DNA of 64,000 nucleotides from Macrocystis pyrifera (GCA_031763025.1 JASSKH010000001.1:8737024-8801023), one strand, 5' to 3'. Numbered from the stretch's first letter, positions 1 to 12,223 are shown. Numbers and translations are program-made. The notes: generated by a model not told the origin, from the sequence alone.

Positions 1-740
1 TTGTAGTATGTACAGAAACCGCCCACCACGTGAACGTTTTTGCTGCCGAATGCCGCCAAGGCTTTTGACGAAAATTATATTTGCCCACCACGGCATTTTG
101 CGGGGTGTAAATCGGCCTCCGCCATGTATGGTGACTGGTGTCTGTGTGAGTATCAGTATCATCGAGAATACTAGGAACACCTTTTCCACGCACGTGCACA
201 GCAGTACACATTGATATGTGAGTAGTTAAAAATATTCGCCAGTCAATTATGTATTATGCAGCATGACCTCAAACGTTGAACGGTGATTGGAGATATGCCA
301 GTACAGTATAAATATATCCCGACATGGAAAACTCAAAAGAAACACGAAACACGAAACACGAAAGCTACGCATGGATGTAGCCCAACCCCGTCTTGTGCCC
401 GCTTCCAATTCATGCGGAGTCCCGTACCGTCTGGCCTGCTGGTCGCTTGTGTATGCACTTCATCGCACGTGTTTGAACTCAACAAACACAATCACTCTTG
501 AGCAAAACCGAACACTTTGTTCCAGACTTAAGCGCTGGTAGCAACCTAGGCTATTTCGGGTGAAACCCCGGGATACTCCCCTCACAAAACAGCGCATGTC
601 CTTGCAGGAACTCAGGAAAACGTGCAAATACTATAATATACCTGGTACCTGCATGTTTGACGAAAAATGCAAAAAGGAATAAATGCAAAGTGCAACTCAA
701 TCAGCATACGTACCAGTATAAAAAATGAATGAATGCAAAG
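1..740. other. Stretch with no recognisable gene
   Basis: Only short overlapping open frames with no recognisable protein features occur here. A short CACGAAA-type run lies near 338-362 and a TACCTGGTA palindrome at 639-647. The A-rich, CATAC-rich composition of the following satellite begins around 660. Confidence 0.5.
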
Positions 741-749
741 TGCAACACA

Positions 750-2660
750 ACCAGCATACCAGAATAAAAATGTCAATCGTAAACATGCAAACGTATATGA
801 AACTCAAAAAGGCAGTCATTCAAATATCAAAACATCCTAAAATACAGCACATAAAAATGAGAATACAAAACCAAACATACAGGCATTCACGGTTGGTTGT
901 TGTCTGTCGGGTACGCGCAGAACCAACCCCAAAAATCATCTCCGGTATTAACCGTACATTTTTTTTGAGAATTTTGTACGACCTTCGTACTCGAACCCGA
1001 GAATTCTGTAAGTTATATATTCCCGTGCTACAATACCTGGGACACGGATATATCACTTGAGAAAGACTAGGAGCGGGCACGGGTACAACATTTGCATGCG
1101 TACCCATGCGGAACTTCTCTGAGTTCTGGAAGACTTTCATACCCGTATCCGGGACGTCAGTAGTCAGAAAGTGCAAGGCCCTCTTCCGCAGCGTACATGC
1201 CCTCGAAGAATGTTCTAACATACCCCATAGACATACATAAATACAAAATAAACCATCAAGAATACAAAACACCAAATATGCAAGAGCATAACACCAAAAT
1301 ACAAAATGAAAAAAAAAACACTAATACACAAGCATTCACGGTTTGCGGTGGTCTGCCGCGGGGTTTATCAGCATTATTAACGTACCAGAACTTTTGTGAG
1401 TTCTGTAGGATATTCGTACTCGAACCCAAATATTCTGAAAGCTATTCCCGTGCCACAGCACACCTGGGGTACGGATATGCCACGGAACGAAAACTGACTG
1501 CGAGCACAGAGACGGGTGCAACATTCGCATACGTACCGACGCGGAACATCCGTGGGTTCTGTACGCCTCCGCACCCGGGACGTCACTAAGTGCAAGGTCG
1601 GTTTTTGCAGCGTACATATTCTCGGGATATTTTCAAGGATACTTCACATACAAAATACAAGATTAAAAAATACCTAATACAAACATACATAAAAAAATAC
1701 CAAATGCCCATAAAAAAGCAATACAGCATAAACAAACCACAAGCATTCACGGTTGGTTGTGGTCTGCCGGATACATTCGGAACTAACCCGGTGGTTATCA
1801 CCGGTAGTAACGTACCAGAACTTTGTGGGTTCTGTGACATATTCGTACTCGAGCCTGAGAATTCTGTAAGTCATTTTCCCGTGCCGTAATACCTGGGGTA
1901 CAGATATATTATATGCCCCTTGAAAAAACTGAGTGCGGGTACACATACGCGTGCAATATTCGCATGCGCACCTACGCTGACCTTCTGTGGCGTCTGTATG
2001 CCTCAGTACCCAGAACGTCACCAACTGCAAAGTCGTGTTCTGCAGCGTGCATAAGAACAAAATACAAACATACCAAAATACAAAACACGAAAATACAACA
2101 CACCTGGCTGGTGCAATAATACCAAATAAATGCAAAAACAAAAAATACAACAAGAACATACAAGCATCGGCGGTTTGTTGTGGTCTGCCGGCTACGTACA
2201 AGGCATTTTTGTACGGGTATTAACTGTACCAGAACTTTAGTGAGTTCTGTGAGACATTAGTACTTGAACCCGACAAATACTGTAAGTTATTCACCGTGCC
2301 ACGATACCTGGGGTATACGGATATGCCCCTTGATAAAACTAAGTCGGGTACAGATACGGGTACAACATTGGCATGCATGCGTACCTACGCGGAACCTCTG
2401 TGAGTTCTGTAAGCCTCCATACCCGTGCCCGGGACGCCCGCAACTGCAATGTGGTGGTCCGCAGCGTAGACAATCTCGGGGCATTTTGAAGGATACTCCA
2501 CAAACAAAATACAAAATAAAAAATACAAGATACACCATGCAAGCTGAAATACAAACATACGAAAATGGTAAACATACTTGTACAGCAATGCAAACATAAA
2601 AAATACTAGTGTAGAAGCATACAGACATTAAAAAACATACGTATACAAAACTAAAACATC
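750..2660. repeat. Diverged ~420-bp tandem satellite, about four units
   Basis: The anchor GCATTCACGG recurs at 883, 1332 and 1743, with a changed version at 2164. A second anchor, CCGTGC followed by ATACCTGGG-like sequence, recurs at about 1024, 1447, 1878 and 2295. Spacings are 411-449 bp. Each unit has a GC-richer half (including GTACCAGAACTTT and GAGTTCTGT) and an A-rich half full of AAATACAAAA. Units are clearly related but much diverged. The open frames inside follow the repeat period on both strands and are not supported as genes. Confidence 0.85.
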
Positions 2661-3431
2661 GAAACAAAGACATACAAAAGCCCCAGAAATGCACAATGTA
2701 ACATACACCCTATTATACCTGAAAAACAAAATACAACATTCTGAGAAGACCCGGGACATGTTCGATGCTACACACCCCGAGGACGACGGTACGAATGCGT
2801 ACGTTGTACGTAATGTCACGTTGGGTGTAATATCTTGATCCCACATGATACATGTTTGAGCCAATAAACTATGTGTACGTGGTGATATCTTACACGCGGG
2901 ACGCGCGGAACTACAGTATCACCGGCGGGATTTCGTAGTCATTGTACTTTGCGCAGCCATCGACAAGTCAGCATTCCTGACGGAACTTGCGGCACGGACC
3001 TGAAAACCACGGAAAAAATCGATATTTCCGCGGGAACCCTTTGGATGTCAAAAACAAAATCAGGTTTTCCACGGGACGTGTTCGGGTGGGACCCCGGGCA
3101 CATTTTGTGCACGTGAAGAGGAACATTTCTCTTATACCGTGACATCCTGTGTGAGCTTCCCCGCAGTTTTACTCTCAAGCGCTTGCCTGTGAAATTTAAC
3201 GCCACTGCATCTTCGAGGTTGGAGGTGGCGCTCAAACTTCAAACAAACGCAGCCTCCACCCCCTCCCGAACGCAAGAATGCCCAGCAGCCGCCCCCCCTC
3301 CCGAAAGCAAGAATGCCAAAACGTAAGTCGAATTTGTATCTCCTGGAAGAACATACATTATATAACAGGCGCGGGGTTTTTGGGGGTTTGGCCTTGTGAC
3401 CTTATTGGATTCATGTTCTGGGAACAGCTCC
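2661..3431. other. Gene-free stretch downstream of the Pmp-like gene
   Basis: This lies between the satellite and the stop codon of the minus-strand gene, so its right part probably holds that gene's 3' untranslated region. A short imperfect tandem duplication (CCCTCCCGAANGCAAGAATG) occurs at about 3265-3316. No conserved reading frame was recognised. Confidence 0.4.
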
Positions 3432-4505
3432 TTAGATCTCAGAGTCTTTACTCTCTAGAGCGGCACCCTCTTCTCTGCATAGGCCCCTTCTGTTTAGTGA
3501 ACGTAACTCTATCCAAGACACCGATGGAGTGCGGCGGACAGGGATGTCGCTCACCCTGACCGAATTCTTCCTCTCCTTTATCTCTTTCGCCAAGAGCACT
3601 GTCTGGACCAAGACCGTAACAACCATGAACACGTTCGCGGCGATGAGAACGCCGGAAAAGGTCAAGAGGTACCCTTCACTGGCAATAATTTCGCCGACGT
3701 TAATCTTCGAAAGAAAGGCCACGTACATGCTGGCCACGACTACGCCGTTTCCCCAACGGTACAGGCCCATGTCGATAGCCTTTTCGAAGGGAGACAAGAC
3801 CTCCGAAATTAGCACGCACGCCACCGCAAACAAAAGAGCCATGGCTAGCTGCGCCGTGGTGTTGGGAAGAACCAACGCCGCAATGGCAGTCAAAGCAATC
3901 CGACGACCGCACTCTACCACCTCGTAGTAGTATACAGACGGCCGGTATGCGGCCCATACACCGCTCGACGGTTTCAGGTGCGACATCGTTCCCCGGTCGG
4001 GTTTGACGAGGTCACGCCGGTGCCAAACCAGCAACCCCGCGAACGCAAGAGCTATGCCAATAGGATAGACACCCACCATGACGAACGCGTATACCTTGTA
4101 CCGGTTGTGTTGAGCTGTCAAGCAGGAAAGGCTGTAGTCCGCTCGAAGGTATGTCTTCCCATCGTCAAGCTCGTCGCAGCCGAATGTTTGGAATATCTTG
4201 TACGATACCGGCGAGTAGACCAAGAAAGCGAGAAAAAATACCGCAGCCTGATGCTTTTGGCGCACCTGGCCCATTGCAGACTCGGAAGAACAGCTGTTTC
4301 TCATTTTTGCGATGAAGTAACTACCCGCTAGGCCGGCGAGCGCGACAAGCGGAGTAATCGTGGCGAAAACAAGATGGTCGTAAAAATTATTGCTGACCAA
4401 GCAAGAGTACGAGAAGGCAAAGTCCAACTCCAGGTTTATCGGGTTTATCTTCGAGATAAAGGTCTGGTAAAGCTCCGGGTATACGTCACCTGCGATGGCG
4501 TCAAA
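3432..4505 (-). CDS. Last exon of the Pmp-like gene: multi-pass membrane domain
   Basis: 358 codons including TAA. The acceptor is preceded by CCCACTCGCCAG and the exon opens with FDAIAGDVYPELY, continuing the helix WQIISQ of the previous exon in phase 0. It carries about six hydrophobic helices, for example HLVFATITPLVALAGLAG, VYAFVMVGVYPIGIALAF and LLTFSGVLIAANVFMVVT. The polar tail is rich in Arg, Ser and Glu. The open frame extends upstream of the acceptor to about 4646, but that part (4506-4646) does not fit the family and is better read as intron. Confidence 0.85.
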   Translation of the reverse strand, partial: FDAIAGDVYPELYQTFISKINPINLELDFAFSYSCLVSNNFYDHLVFATITPLVALAGLAGSYFIAKMRNSCSSESAMGQVRQKHQAAVFFLAFLVYSPVSYKIFQTFGCDELDDGKTYLRADYSLSCLTAQHNRYKVYAFVMVGVYPIGIALAFAGLLVWHRRDLVKPDRGTMSHLKPSSGVWAAYRPSVYYYEVVECGRRIALTAIAALVLPNTTAQLAMALLFAVACVLISEVLSPFEKAIDMGLYRWGNGVVVASMYVAFLSKINVGEIIASEGYLLTFSGVLIAANVFMVVTVLVQTVLLAKEIKERKNSVRVSDIPVRRTPSVSWIELRSLNRRGLCREEGAALESKDSEI

Positions 4506-7500
4506 CTGGCGAGTGGGAAACGAAACCAAGCAGGACAGCATGTGGAGCAGACACAGGGAGTCAATGTCTAACGTGGGAATATTTGTTTTGCTAAGCCTCT
4601 GAAACCACTCGCTAGCAACATGGGTGAGCGTTCCAAACAGCAGCAAGGCCCGGAATCATTAACGACAGGCACAACCTAGCGAAAATAGCATCAGTTGGTT
4701 AAAATGATTAGCATCTCTAGTCAATGGCTGCACGTTCAACATCGTCAGCAACACGGTCATCACGCGGTTGCTCGGTCCACAAATTCGTTGGCAACTCAAG
4801 ACATCGTTTAGATGTTGGATACATTTGGTGTACATTATTGTGTTGAACTCCATATAGGACGTTCCTCTTCATACATGCAAGATACGAGAATTTTGCTGCT
4901 TGAGGTCGTCATCAGGGGTGATGTCAGTGAACACACGATACCCTTCCTGTTAATGTGTTTTTAGACGTCAGTGGGGACACTAATTCATCTAGCTTCCAAA
5001 CTGGAATGCCCACGTATCCGATTTCGACACCAATATTATGCCCCGTGTGCTACCAAGGGAGAAGGCTAGACAAACTGCAAACCTGTGTATACGTACTCTA
5101 CCTTCTGTAGATATCGTGTGTGGACGGCAACGCTCGTTTACCTGAGAAATGATCTGCCAGACGGTCACGACGATTTTGATGGCCCTAAGTGGAAGCATGT
5201 TGACCAGGGTCGATCGGAATGATAAACATTTTTTTTTCCATGACCGTCGACCTATCTCCATGCCCTCGTCGGTCTCGTCGTGCACCGTACTGCACATATA
5301 CGAAAACAGTAGACCAGCCACTAGCAACAGAGCCAGAGCCACAGCCACCGCAAGCCCCACCGCTAGTCTCGTGGTATCCCCAGAGCATTCGCGACAGCTG
5401 TAAGCAATCCCTGGCGCAAACCCTTGCTCACAAACGGCGCAGTCTGGAACGGCGAGTGGGAACAGGAAGTAGGTATTGAGGCGCCTTGCTTCGACGTTGT
5501 TAATCGGATGCCCAAAACGACGAATGAATAGTGCAGTCCCATCATGCCATGTGACCTTGTTGTCGGGAGGTGAACGTAAACGTAGGGCCAATACACCCTG
5601 ATACAGGTTCAACTTAAAGCACACGGCAGACAAATGTAATTTGGACAACGATAATTCTGCAGGGTCCACAGGGTCAGCTCATTTGGTGTAAGCCCAACCC
5701 AACAAATAGTACAGCAGTAGTTCCCGAACATTGCATGGATATGCTTTCTCACATGGTCCGGTGTAGCCAGATGCGCAGTAGTTGTCGGCCTCCTTGCTAC
5801 CGTTGCAGGCGCTCTTTCGGTAGCACTGCAGAATTATGTGGCTCTCGTTCGAGGTACGGAAGTAGCCTTTATCGAGTGACAGATTCGCGACTGTTGTGCC
5901 GCCTGACGGGGCCATAGCGCCGAGGGGTGGCTCTGCACAGACAGGCTTACCATCTATTCGAGTTTCGGCGATTATGCCCACGCCATCGCGAGCGGTTGAA
6001 CACCGAGAACACACTTCGTTGAAGCACGGATGACAGAATTTTGTCTGATCGGATGAAAATGACAGGTGCAAAGAGTACCGACAGAAAAATGAGTGGACAA
6101 AGCAAGAGCTGAACGCTAGCACCGTGAGAAAACGCCCGAATGGATGAGGTCCAAATAACTGTACATCGTGTTTGATAAACATGACTATGTGGACAACATG
6201 CACAAGGTTTCAAACAGTTTTGTTGGGTGTAACGTCTTGGAGGAGGCCGCTCAAAACATGCTACGAATTGTGCGCTGCCATGCGTCCGGTTCGGCGTGCA
6301 GAAATATGTTCATATTCTATACCTGATATGCAACTGCTGACAATGTTCAGAGGCTGCACAAACCCAGGCACAACAGCGTCCATCGAGACACTACATACCG
6401 TAGTGAGTACCAACAAGCTATAAGGAGATATGTGAGTCGGTGAGTTCGCCTGAAGGTGCATGCTAGGGCAGGTATATGTTTATACGTATCGTTCTTGCCT
6501 CGTTCTTCTCGATGTAGCCGTACTCTCCGGCTTGGCAGTAGAAGACGTTTTCCGAAAAATTAACGTTATACATCTCCTCCAGGAACCCAATGCTTATAAT
6601 AGCGGGACCTTCAACCATGGCCCTGTTCGCTATAAAATTGGTGTTAGAAACACGCAAAGACCCTGCGTGGAAAATCGCTCCTCCCGAGGTGCCTGTAAAA
6701 TTGTTGGAGGCCGTTGCAAAACGTGGGAGAGCTTGTAAGTCCGGCCGCGAAGCTGTTGGTGCAGCGATATCATCGCTGCACCCATAGTTGCAACACGTGC
6801 AGCGAGCGAATCGTGAGTTTGTCCACGCCTCTCAAACGTTCAAAAAGATGTTTAGGCTGGCAATCCGTTAGCCAAAAAGGGGCGGCATTGAGTATGTACC
6901 CGATCAGCGGTCGCGGTACATGCCCCGAAAATTACGTGGTAGGAGAGATTTTCGGTGGATCTGATAAGACATTCAGGCTCGTGCTGATGCACGTTTGTGG
7001 TGTGACGGTGCTCCATTTGGTTCCTGATATTCCTCGTTGGGGGAGCTCAGTTATATTTTTGAGTGATTTCGTGAACTTTGAACGAGCAATGGTCGAGGAA
7101 AGTTCCATGAACTAGGTGTACGAACACCAATACCAAAACGCAAGAATGGCGTTATCCCGACAACCTGGGGTTACAAATACCAGTCATTCAGAAACCGTTC
7201 AGCCGGTAAAAGCTACCCCTATTGCAACACGCGTCTCATCTATCAAAATAGGCTTTGACAACCACTAGGCTAGAAATGGGGTAGAACCACAGACTTGTTG
7301 AAGTCGGTGCTGTGAGGAGCTCAAGCGGGATGGACTGCCTCCCGTACCGCCACATATCGACCCTCTGGACTGTCGCAGTGTATCGCAAGGTCTACACCTA
7401 CGGGGTAGTCGTCCGGTTGGGTAAAGTCTGAAGGTACCATATGTTCCATAACAAGGTATAATCTAGCTGCATTGGTCCAGAAGGTTTCCCGTTAACTTCC

Positions 7501-9175
7501 GACTTTTATATACTGTTTTCATAATCGTACCGTTTTTTTTTCGTCGGTGCACTCGTATGGGGTACGATACATGTACTCTCCTTGTTGTCGGTTACACCGT
7601 AGCTCTGTCAGCAGATGGTAAACGTACTTGTACTGGACGTTGAAACAATATGCGCTGCACAGCCTACACCTATATATAGTATTCGCCGGGCGTGGGGGTG
7701 TCTGTACACGGCAAACTTTCGTTTTATCATACTGCTGATTCTTGACGCTACATACTGGTTCCAACCGAACAGCGCATATGATTCTGCAGATCGAACCTCA
7801 CTCCGGTTTTCAAAGCCATACACTGAACGCCTGCACACGTCTTCTTTGCGCCCCTGGCAAACCGCGACCGATTTCGCCAAAACAGTCCAACGAAATATGT
7901 TTTGATTTTGGCCCTTTGGGGGTGTTTTAGCCGTTTAGGACACAACACCTCCGACGAAAAAATAACAGCTTCCGCACGGCTCTCATACAATCCGCGCAAA
8001 ACGTCAGGGACTGTGACAACCGAAAACAGCGCGAATATTTGGACTTTGTGAGCTGTAAAACTTGCACCTTGTAGTGTAATGCAAAGCTGTACTGTATTGT
8101 ACTTAGTTGTTGTAGTTTGAGGGCATCATCGACTTGGACGGTTACATCTAACTTACAATTTTCACCGCCATCAGCGAGTATCTGTGCGAAAACATGAACA
8201 TTCGTGATTAGGAATACCTGACGCCGGCTAACTTTATCGCAGTACACGATCACTGGGGCATTGAAATACCGCCCCAGATGAAATACCGCTTCGAAGAAAA
8301 AAAACTATTTAGACGTTTTACAGTTGAGCCAGAACATGAAGCAGAACCAAATTACAACATTTAGGAACTTGTTTCACAGTTTCAGAAGGGATGACAAGGG
8401 AATCGCCTACAAGCAATATGTGCTACACAAGCACACATGTAGTTACTAAGACCCGTGTCATTCTGACACACAAAGTCGACCGCGTAGCGTTTCTGCGAAC
8501 GTTTCAACCTTGAGGGACAAAACTGTCAATCAAATCGATACATAGCTGGACGACGAGTTCACGTATCGATTTATGCGGAGGTCATGTGTGATACATGGTA
8601 CTTGGGCATTCCATTTAGTATGTGAAGTTCGTGTGGGTGTGGCAGGCGGTAATGCGTTGGGGACACAAATCGAAGTGTTGGGCTTGAACCAGCTTGTGTA
8701 CATATATACCATATAGTTTAGTGTAGCTGAAACATTGGCAAGCTGGAGTATCTATATACAGATATCCTATCGGGCCTGAGCAAACATCGTGCCCTACATG
8801 GCGACCGAATGCTGGCGAAATTCTTGATCACAAACGAGGAACCTCCCGGTGACTCACTGGCAAAATTGTCGCGGAAGACCGAATCGTTGAAGATGTCAAC
8901 CCCGGGGCCTGTGTTCAAATACACTGCGCCCCCGTCGTCGGCCGTGTTGCCTTCCAGAACACATTCGAGAAATTTGGTTTGCTTATTGTTCTCAGCCAAA
9001 ATGTAAATGGCGCCACCGAGCGATGCCTCGTTTGACTTAAACATTGCATCACTGACTTCAACTCGGTCACACATCTGAATCAAGATGGCGCCTCCCAAGC
9101 CACCGGCGGAATTGTCGACGAACACTACGCTCCAGTCAGATGTGTAGTCGCCGTCCGCTCCGGCGTACACGCCAC
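3432..9175 (-). CDS. Pmp-like repeat / GCC2-GCC3 / multi-pass membrane protein (five 3' exons)
   Basis: Spliced minus-strand gene. Exons 9175-8858, 6692-6499, 6044-5753, 5443-5142 and 4505-3432 join with matching phases (1, 0, 1, 0) into about 726 residues ending at a TAA. In order they show GGAI-type Pmp beta-helix repeats (GGVY, GGAIL, GGAIY, GGAVY, GGAIF), a Cys-rich segment resembling GCC2/GCC3 ephrin-receptor-like modules, a transmembrane helix near residues 295-320, then five to six more hydrophobic helices and a charged tail. The layout predicts a surface receptor-like protein with an extracellular N-terminal solenoid and a cytosolic C-terminus. Such proteins form large families in brown algae and other stramenopiles; their function is unknown. 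The 5' end is unresolved (see upstream candidate exons). Intron 6498-6045 would use a GC donor; the others are GT-AG. No stop or frameshift interrupts this chain, so the gene may be intact here. Confidence 0.85.
5142..5443 (-). CDS. Penultimate exon: CxxC module and first transmembrane helix
   Basis: The exon starts after TTCCAG and completes a split Tyr codon, giving GYTGPYCAVCEQGFAPG across the junction, a typical Cys-rich EGF/GCC2-like end. It then reads SCRECSG, a strong hydrophobic helix (LAVGLAVAVALALLLVAGLL) and LPLRAIKIVVTVWQIISQ. It ends at CAG|GTAAAC. Intron 4506-5141 is 636 bp. The surrounding longer open frame is partly intronic. Confidence 0.85.
5753..6044 (-). CDS. Cys-rich (GCC2/GCC3-like) exon
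   Basis: Begins after CCGATCAG with TKFCHPCFNEVCSRC in phase 0 and continues through EPPLGAMAPSGG, LDKGYFRTSNES and YCASGYTGP. It ends at CCAT|GTGAGA in phase 1. The Cys spacing and the GYFRTS..CYR..AC..YC..GY pattern are the family signature preceding the first transmembrane helix. Another possible acceptor (CTGTGCAG at about 5933) would shorten the exon to 5753-5932; the longer form is preferred because its frame joins the upstream exon. Confidence 0.75.
6499..6692 (-). CDS. Pmp-repeat exon (GGAIF)
   Basis: Starts after TTTTACAG. The split Ser codon joins exon 8858-9175 to give DNFASTSGGAIFHAG, a well-formed Pmp repeat, followed by SNTNFIANRA and NFSENVFYC. The predicted donor is GAG|GCAAGA, a GC donor with otherwise good consensus. 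A GT donor further on (about 6485) is an alternative but would lose the phase match with the next exon. Confidence 0.75.
6693..8857 (-). other. Large intron of the Pmp-like gene (~2.2 kb)
   Basis: The flanking exons join in phase 1 across this interval, so it is read as one intron. It holds only weak open frames; a minus-strand frame near 6840-7115 has no family motif. Additional alternatively used exons cannot be excluded. Confidence 0.5.
8858..9175 (-). CDS. Pmp-repeat exon with three GGA motifs
   Basis: Preceded by ACATGTTGCAG. The frame reads GGVYAGADGDY, then GGLGGAIL, SLGGAIYI, GNTADDGGAVYL and DSVFRDNFA, i.e. consecutive Pmp-like beta-helix coils with FxxN spacing. It ends at GCCA|GTGAGT in phase 1. 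The open frame continues to about 8718 but loses the motif after the donor. Confidence 0.85.
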
Positions 9176-9221
9176 CTGCAACATGTCGAGACCCATAACA
9201 ACAAAACTGTTGGATAAATAC

Positions 9222-9390
9222 CTCTCAGCTCCATGCTAGCCATTTCGTACGAGATGAGAACAACTCCCTTTAGTTGAGGGTGGGTGGCAATGTATGTCAC
9301 CACTTTCTCGTACGAGACGAATATCGACAGGAATATGTATGCTATCGTACCCTCTGAATCGGCAGTACAGTAGTCACCGTGTCGGTTGCG
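9222..9390 (-). CDS. Candidate upstream exon of the Pmp-like gene
   Basis: The minus-strand frame ends ISYEMASMELR followed by a split Gly codon and GAG|GTATTT, which would restore the GGVYA motif when joined to exon 8858-9175. The implied intron (9176-9221) is only 46 bp, unusually short for an algal nuclear intron. The left exon limit is not visible, and the protein piece itself has no GGA motif. Direct splicing from exon 10416-10484 would also restore the frame. Confidence 0.35.
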
Positions 9391-10415
9391 GTGCTGCGGA
9401 AATGTTTGTCCATCCCAAACGTGGTCCGAAACAAAGCAGCATGTCCGATCCCAACTATCAGGTGATATGCGTGCTGACCCCCACGCTTCTCGGGGTTCGC
9501 CTGCTTGTTTGCGTTTGTGGCCCCTGAAGAGTTTCAAGCTGTTACGACCTAATTTCCTTCAGTATTGCGTTCTGAGTAAGCCCAGCACCACGACACCTTC
9601 CTACGGAATCAAGGGTGAACTCTAGATATATTTTCCGGTGCTATGTCCGACCAAGACTAATTTTCTTGCGACCCCTCCTACTGCGTCTTAGACCTTTGAA
9701 GGCGAGACAATACAACGGCGGTGGCCCAGTGCGCGAACGAGAGTATGCTGACACAGGTTTGACAAATTGACGTGATTATTGGTCACGTATGTCGAACGAA
9801 AGAGACGCACGTGTGAAGGTCGGACGTAGGTCCGCTCTTGTCGTGGGCATGCGCATAGCAGATAAACCCGTCCCGGACACAAACGTTAATGCCTACGACA
9901 GTCCTCACAACATCTGTTATTCATCGGTAAGTTATACATATGAAACTAACTACAAGTGCAAATCATCTGTACTCGGGATGTCGTTCCTGGTAGCGTCACT
10001 GTCGTATGGTAGGAAGGGTGTCCGGGAAGAGTCCCTCTCAACCAGCCGACCCATGACAACCGTTGTTTCGAACTCCTCTCTGCAGTTACCAGCACAATAC
10101 AGCGTCGTTTTGATACAGGTAAAATTCTCTATTTTTAACCCCACGATTAGGCTTGGTTCATGCACAATACTACCTTAAGCAATAATTGACTCCCTGTTTG
10201 GCCACACGATAGTTACTAGGAACCCTTGGCGATAAACGGGAGAACTGCATCTCATGCCTACTGGTTTTGTTCGTATATTTGCCAAGTCAATTAATCATAT
10301 ATTTATACACTCTCTGGAAGAAACTATCAATGAGTCAGAGGATACGCTGGGGTTAAAATACCGGTCCGAGAACACCAACAACACTGGTGTCCTTCCTACT
10401 CATTACCTTCATTAC

Positions 10416-10484
10416 CTAGCAGGACACCACGGTGTAACGTCCTGCCGTTGAAAGTTAGGCTGCTGTTGTCAACCGCCATAGCAC
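10416..10484 (-). CDS. Candidate upstream Pmp-repeat cassette exon
   Basis: Between GATACTCACAG and CTAG|GTAATG lie 69 bp reading G-AMAVDNSSLTFNGRTLH, typical of a Pmp coil. It is phase 1 at both ends, so it can join exon 8858-9175 or other phase-1 exons without breaking the frame. The surrounding minus-strand open frame (to 10656, starting at an ATG) may represent a more N-terminal exon or intron sequence. Confidence 0.55.
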
Positions 10485-12223
10485 CTGTGAGTATCGGCAC
10501 GAAGCAAGGCCGAGAGTTTTTCGAGGTGATTTTTTGCTCGAAAGGATTTCCTAAAAACTCAACAAGTGGCTCGATGATAACAGTGGTGTTGCATGTTGGA
10601 GCCCACTCCAAACACTTAGTGCGCAGTACACGCCTACCATCGAACGTACACCTCATCCTCGACTAGAGAGGGGTTGATCGCGATAATACAGTAGACTCGT
10701 CAAGACACTCGATAATAGGAACGTAAGGCGTTAAGCGAATGCTTGTCGAGCCGGTGCGACGAGGAAGTATTCAGAGGTGCACCGATTTGAAGGACAGTAG
10801 GAGGGTCATCAAATTGAAGTCGACGGGTTTCGTTCGACTGAAAAAGACTCTACATCCCGCGTTGTGCAATGCAATGCATTAGTCGCGGTATGAATAATGA
10901 TGTCTCTTCCCAAAGCTTTGTTGTTGTTCCTAGACATTGATTGAGGTTCATCCCAATAAGCAAGCTCGTCACATCTTGAATGCCTTCAAGCGGTGAATCC
11001 TGGCCGTCCGGAAGAAGGATGGGAGATTCCTGCTTCGTACTGGCCTTTTTCTACATTTCGACCCGCAAGCGAATGCCTTCATCTTGGTGCGAATTGCATA
11101 GCACATACATCGCGGCAAAAACCACGGCGAATATACCCCTGAGTTTCTGAAGGACGCTACTAGCCTCCGTCCGCCAAAAGGGCAACCTATAATCGAAGCA
11201 TCAAGTCAAACATTCGAACTCTTTTATATATCTTGCCGCGAACAATAGCTAATATAGAAAACTGACCGCAACAATACACTATCTGCGATACGAAACAAGC
11301 GGCGGTGAGACGTCAGTTCATGATCGTTCGACCCGAAACGTTGCCCATGTTCAGGGTTCCTGTCTTTTGCTGCATGGTATTCCGTTTGCGACTTCACGTG
11401 GAGATATGAGCATGACCGAGACAAATGTTGTACTGACGCAAAGATATCAGCATTGACGAAGGAAGATGTTGTGCTTCCTCGCGATTTGCGTTCGTTGCGA
11501 GAGACGGGTTTGGGGTTAAATCATATCACCAACGAAAAAAACAACAATCAATTGTAATCGTCTCCTCTTCCGTCGACTCCGACGACGTGCATGGCATAAG
11601 CTCTGCGTTTCTTACTAACTGTAGTCTACCTAACGCACTGCCAAGATCTCGCACAAGGTGAATATTCAACACACTATAGGAGGCGGTCGGACGCTGCGAG
11701 TTCGCATGAAAAGTTTCCAACAGCGAAGGGAGCCGACCAAAGGTGAGACTGCGTCCGGAACTAAATAGCGCATTCAGGGCATAAAAAAGAAGTCAATGCA
11801 TACGGCCGGAAGACAAAGACGTGTAAGACGGATTGGACAGGGGTGTCGGGTGCACTCGTTTCTGGTGTAAGCTACGACGAGCACGCATGTTCTGAGTTTT
11901 CGGTGTTGATACGAATAGTCAAGGTGACAGGGGAGGGCAGGAATAGGCAGTAAGGGCGAAGGTTGGCTATGGACCGCTTTGTCGTTGCACGATATGTCTT
12001 ATCTGCGAATTTCGAGAGACAGGCGCGCCGGCTGCGTCGGGTCGTGTGTATAGTAAGGCCTCGAAAAAGTGCTTGCCTACCAGCGCTTCGAGAAATATAC
12101 CATGAGAAAAAAATCGACGAAGGCAGAAAGTATGGCATTTGCTTGAACAAAAAGACAATGGCGTACTTTAGCAAAGATACAGTAGAAATTGACGAAATGT
12201 ACGGTTACCTGGTCTAGGCACGT
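10485..12223. other. No clear gene; probable 5' region of the Pmp-like gene
   Basis: The first exon and promoter of the minus-strand gene should lie here or in 9.4-10.4 kb, but I see no signal-peptide exon that I can support. Open frames are short and lack motifs. Confidence 0.35.

Noticed and set aside
3529-4331. Plus frames opposite the last exon of the Pmp-like gene
   Set aside because: Antisense shadows of a well-supported membrane-protein exon.
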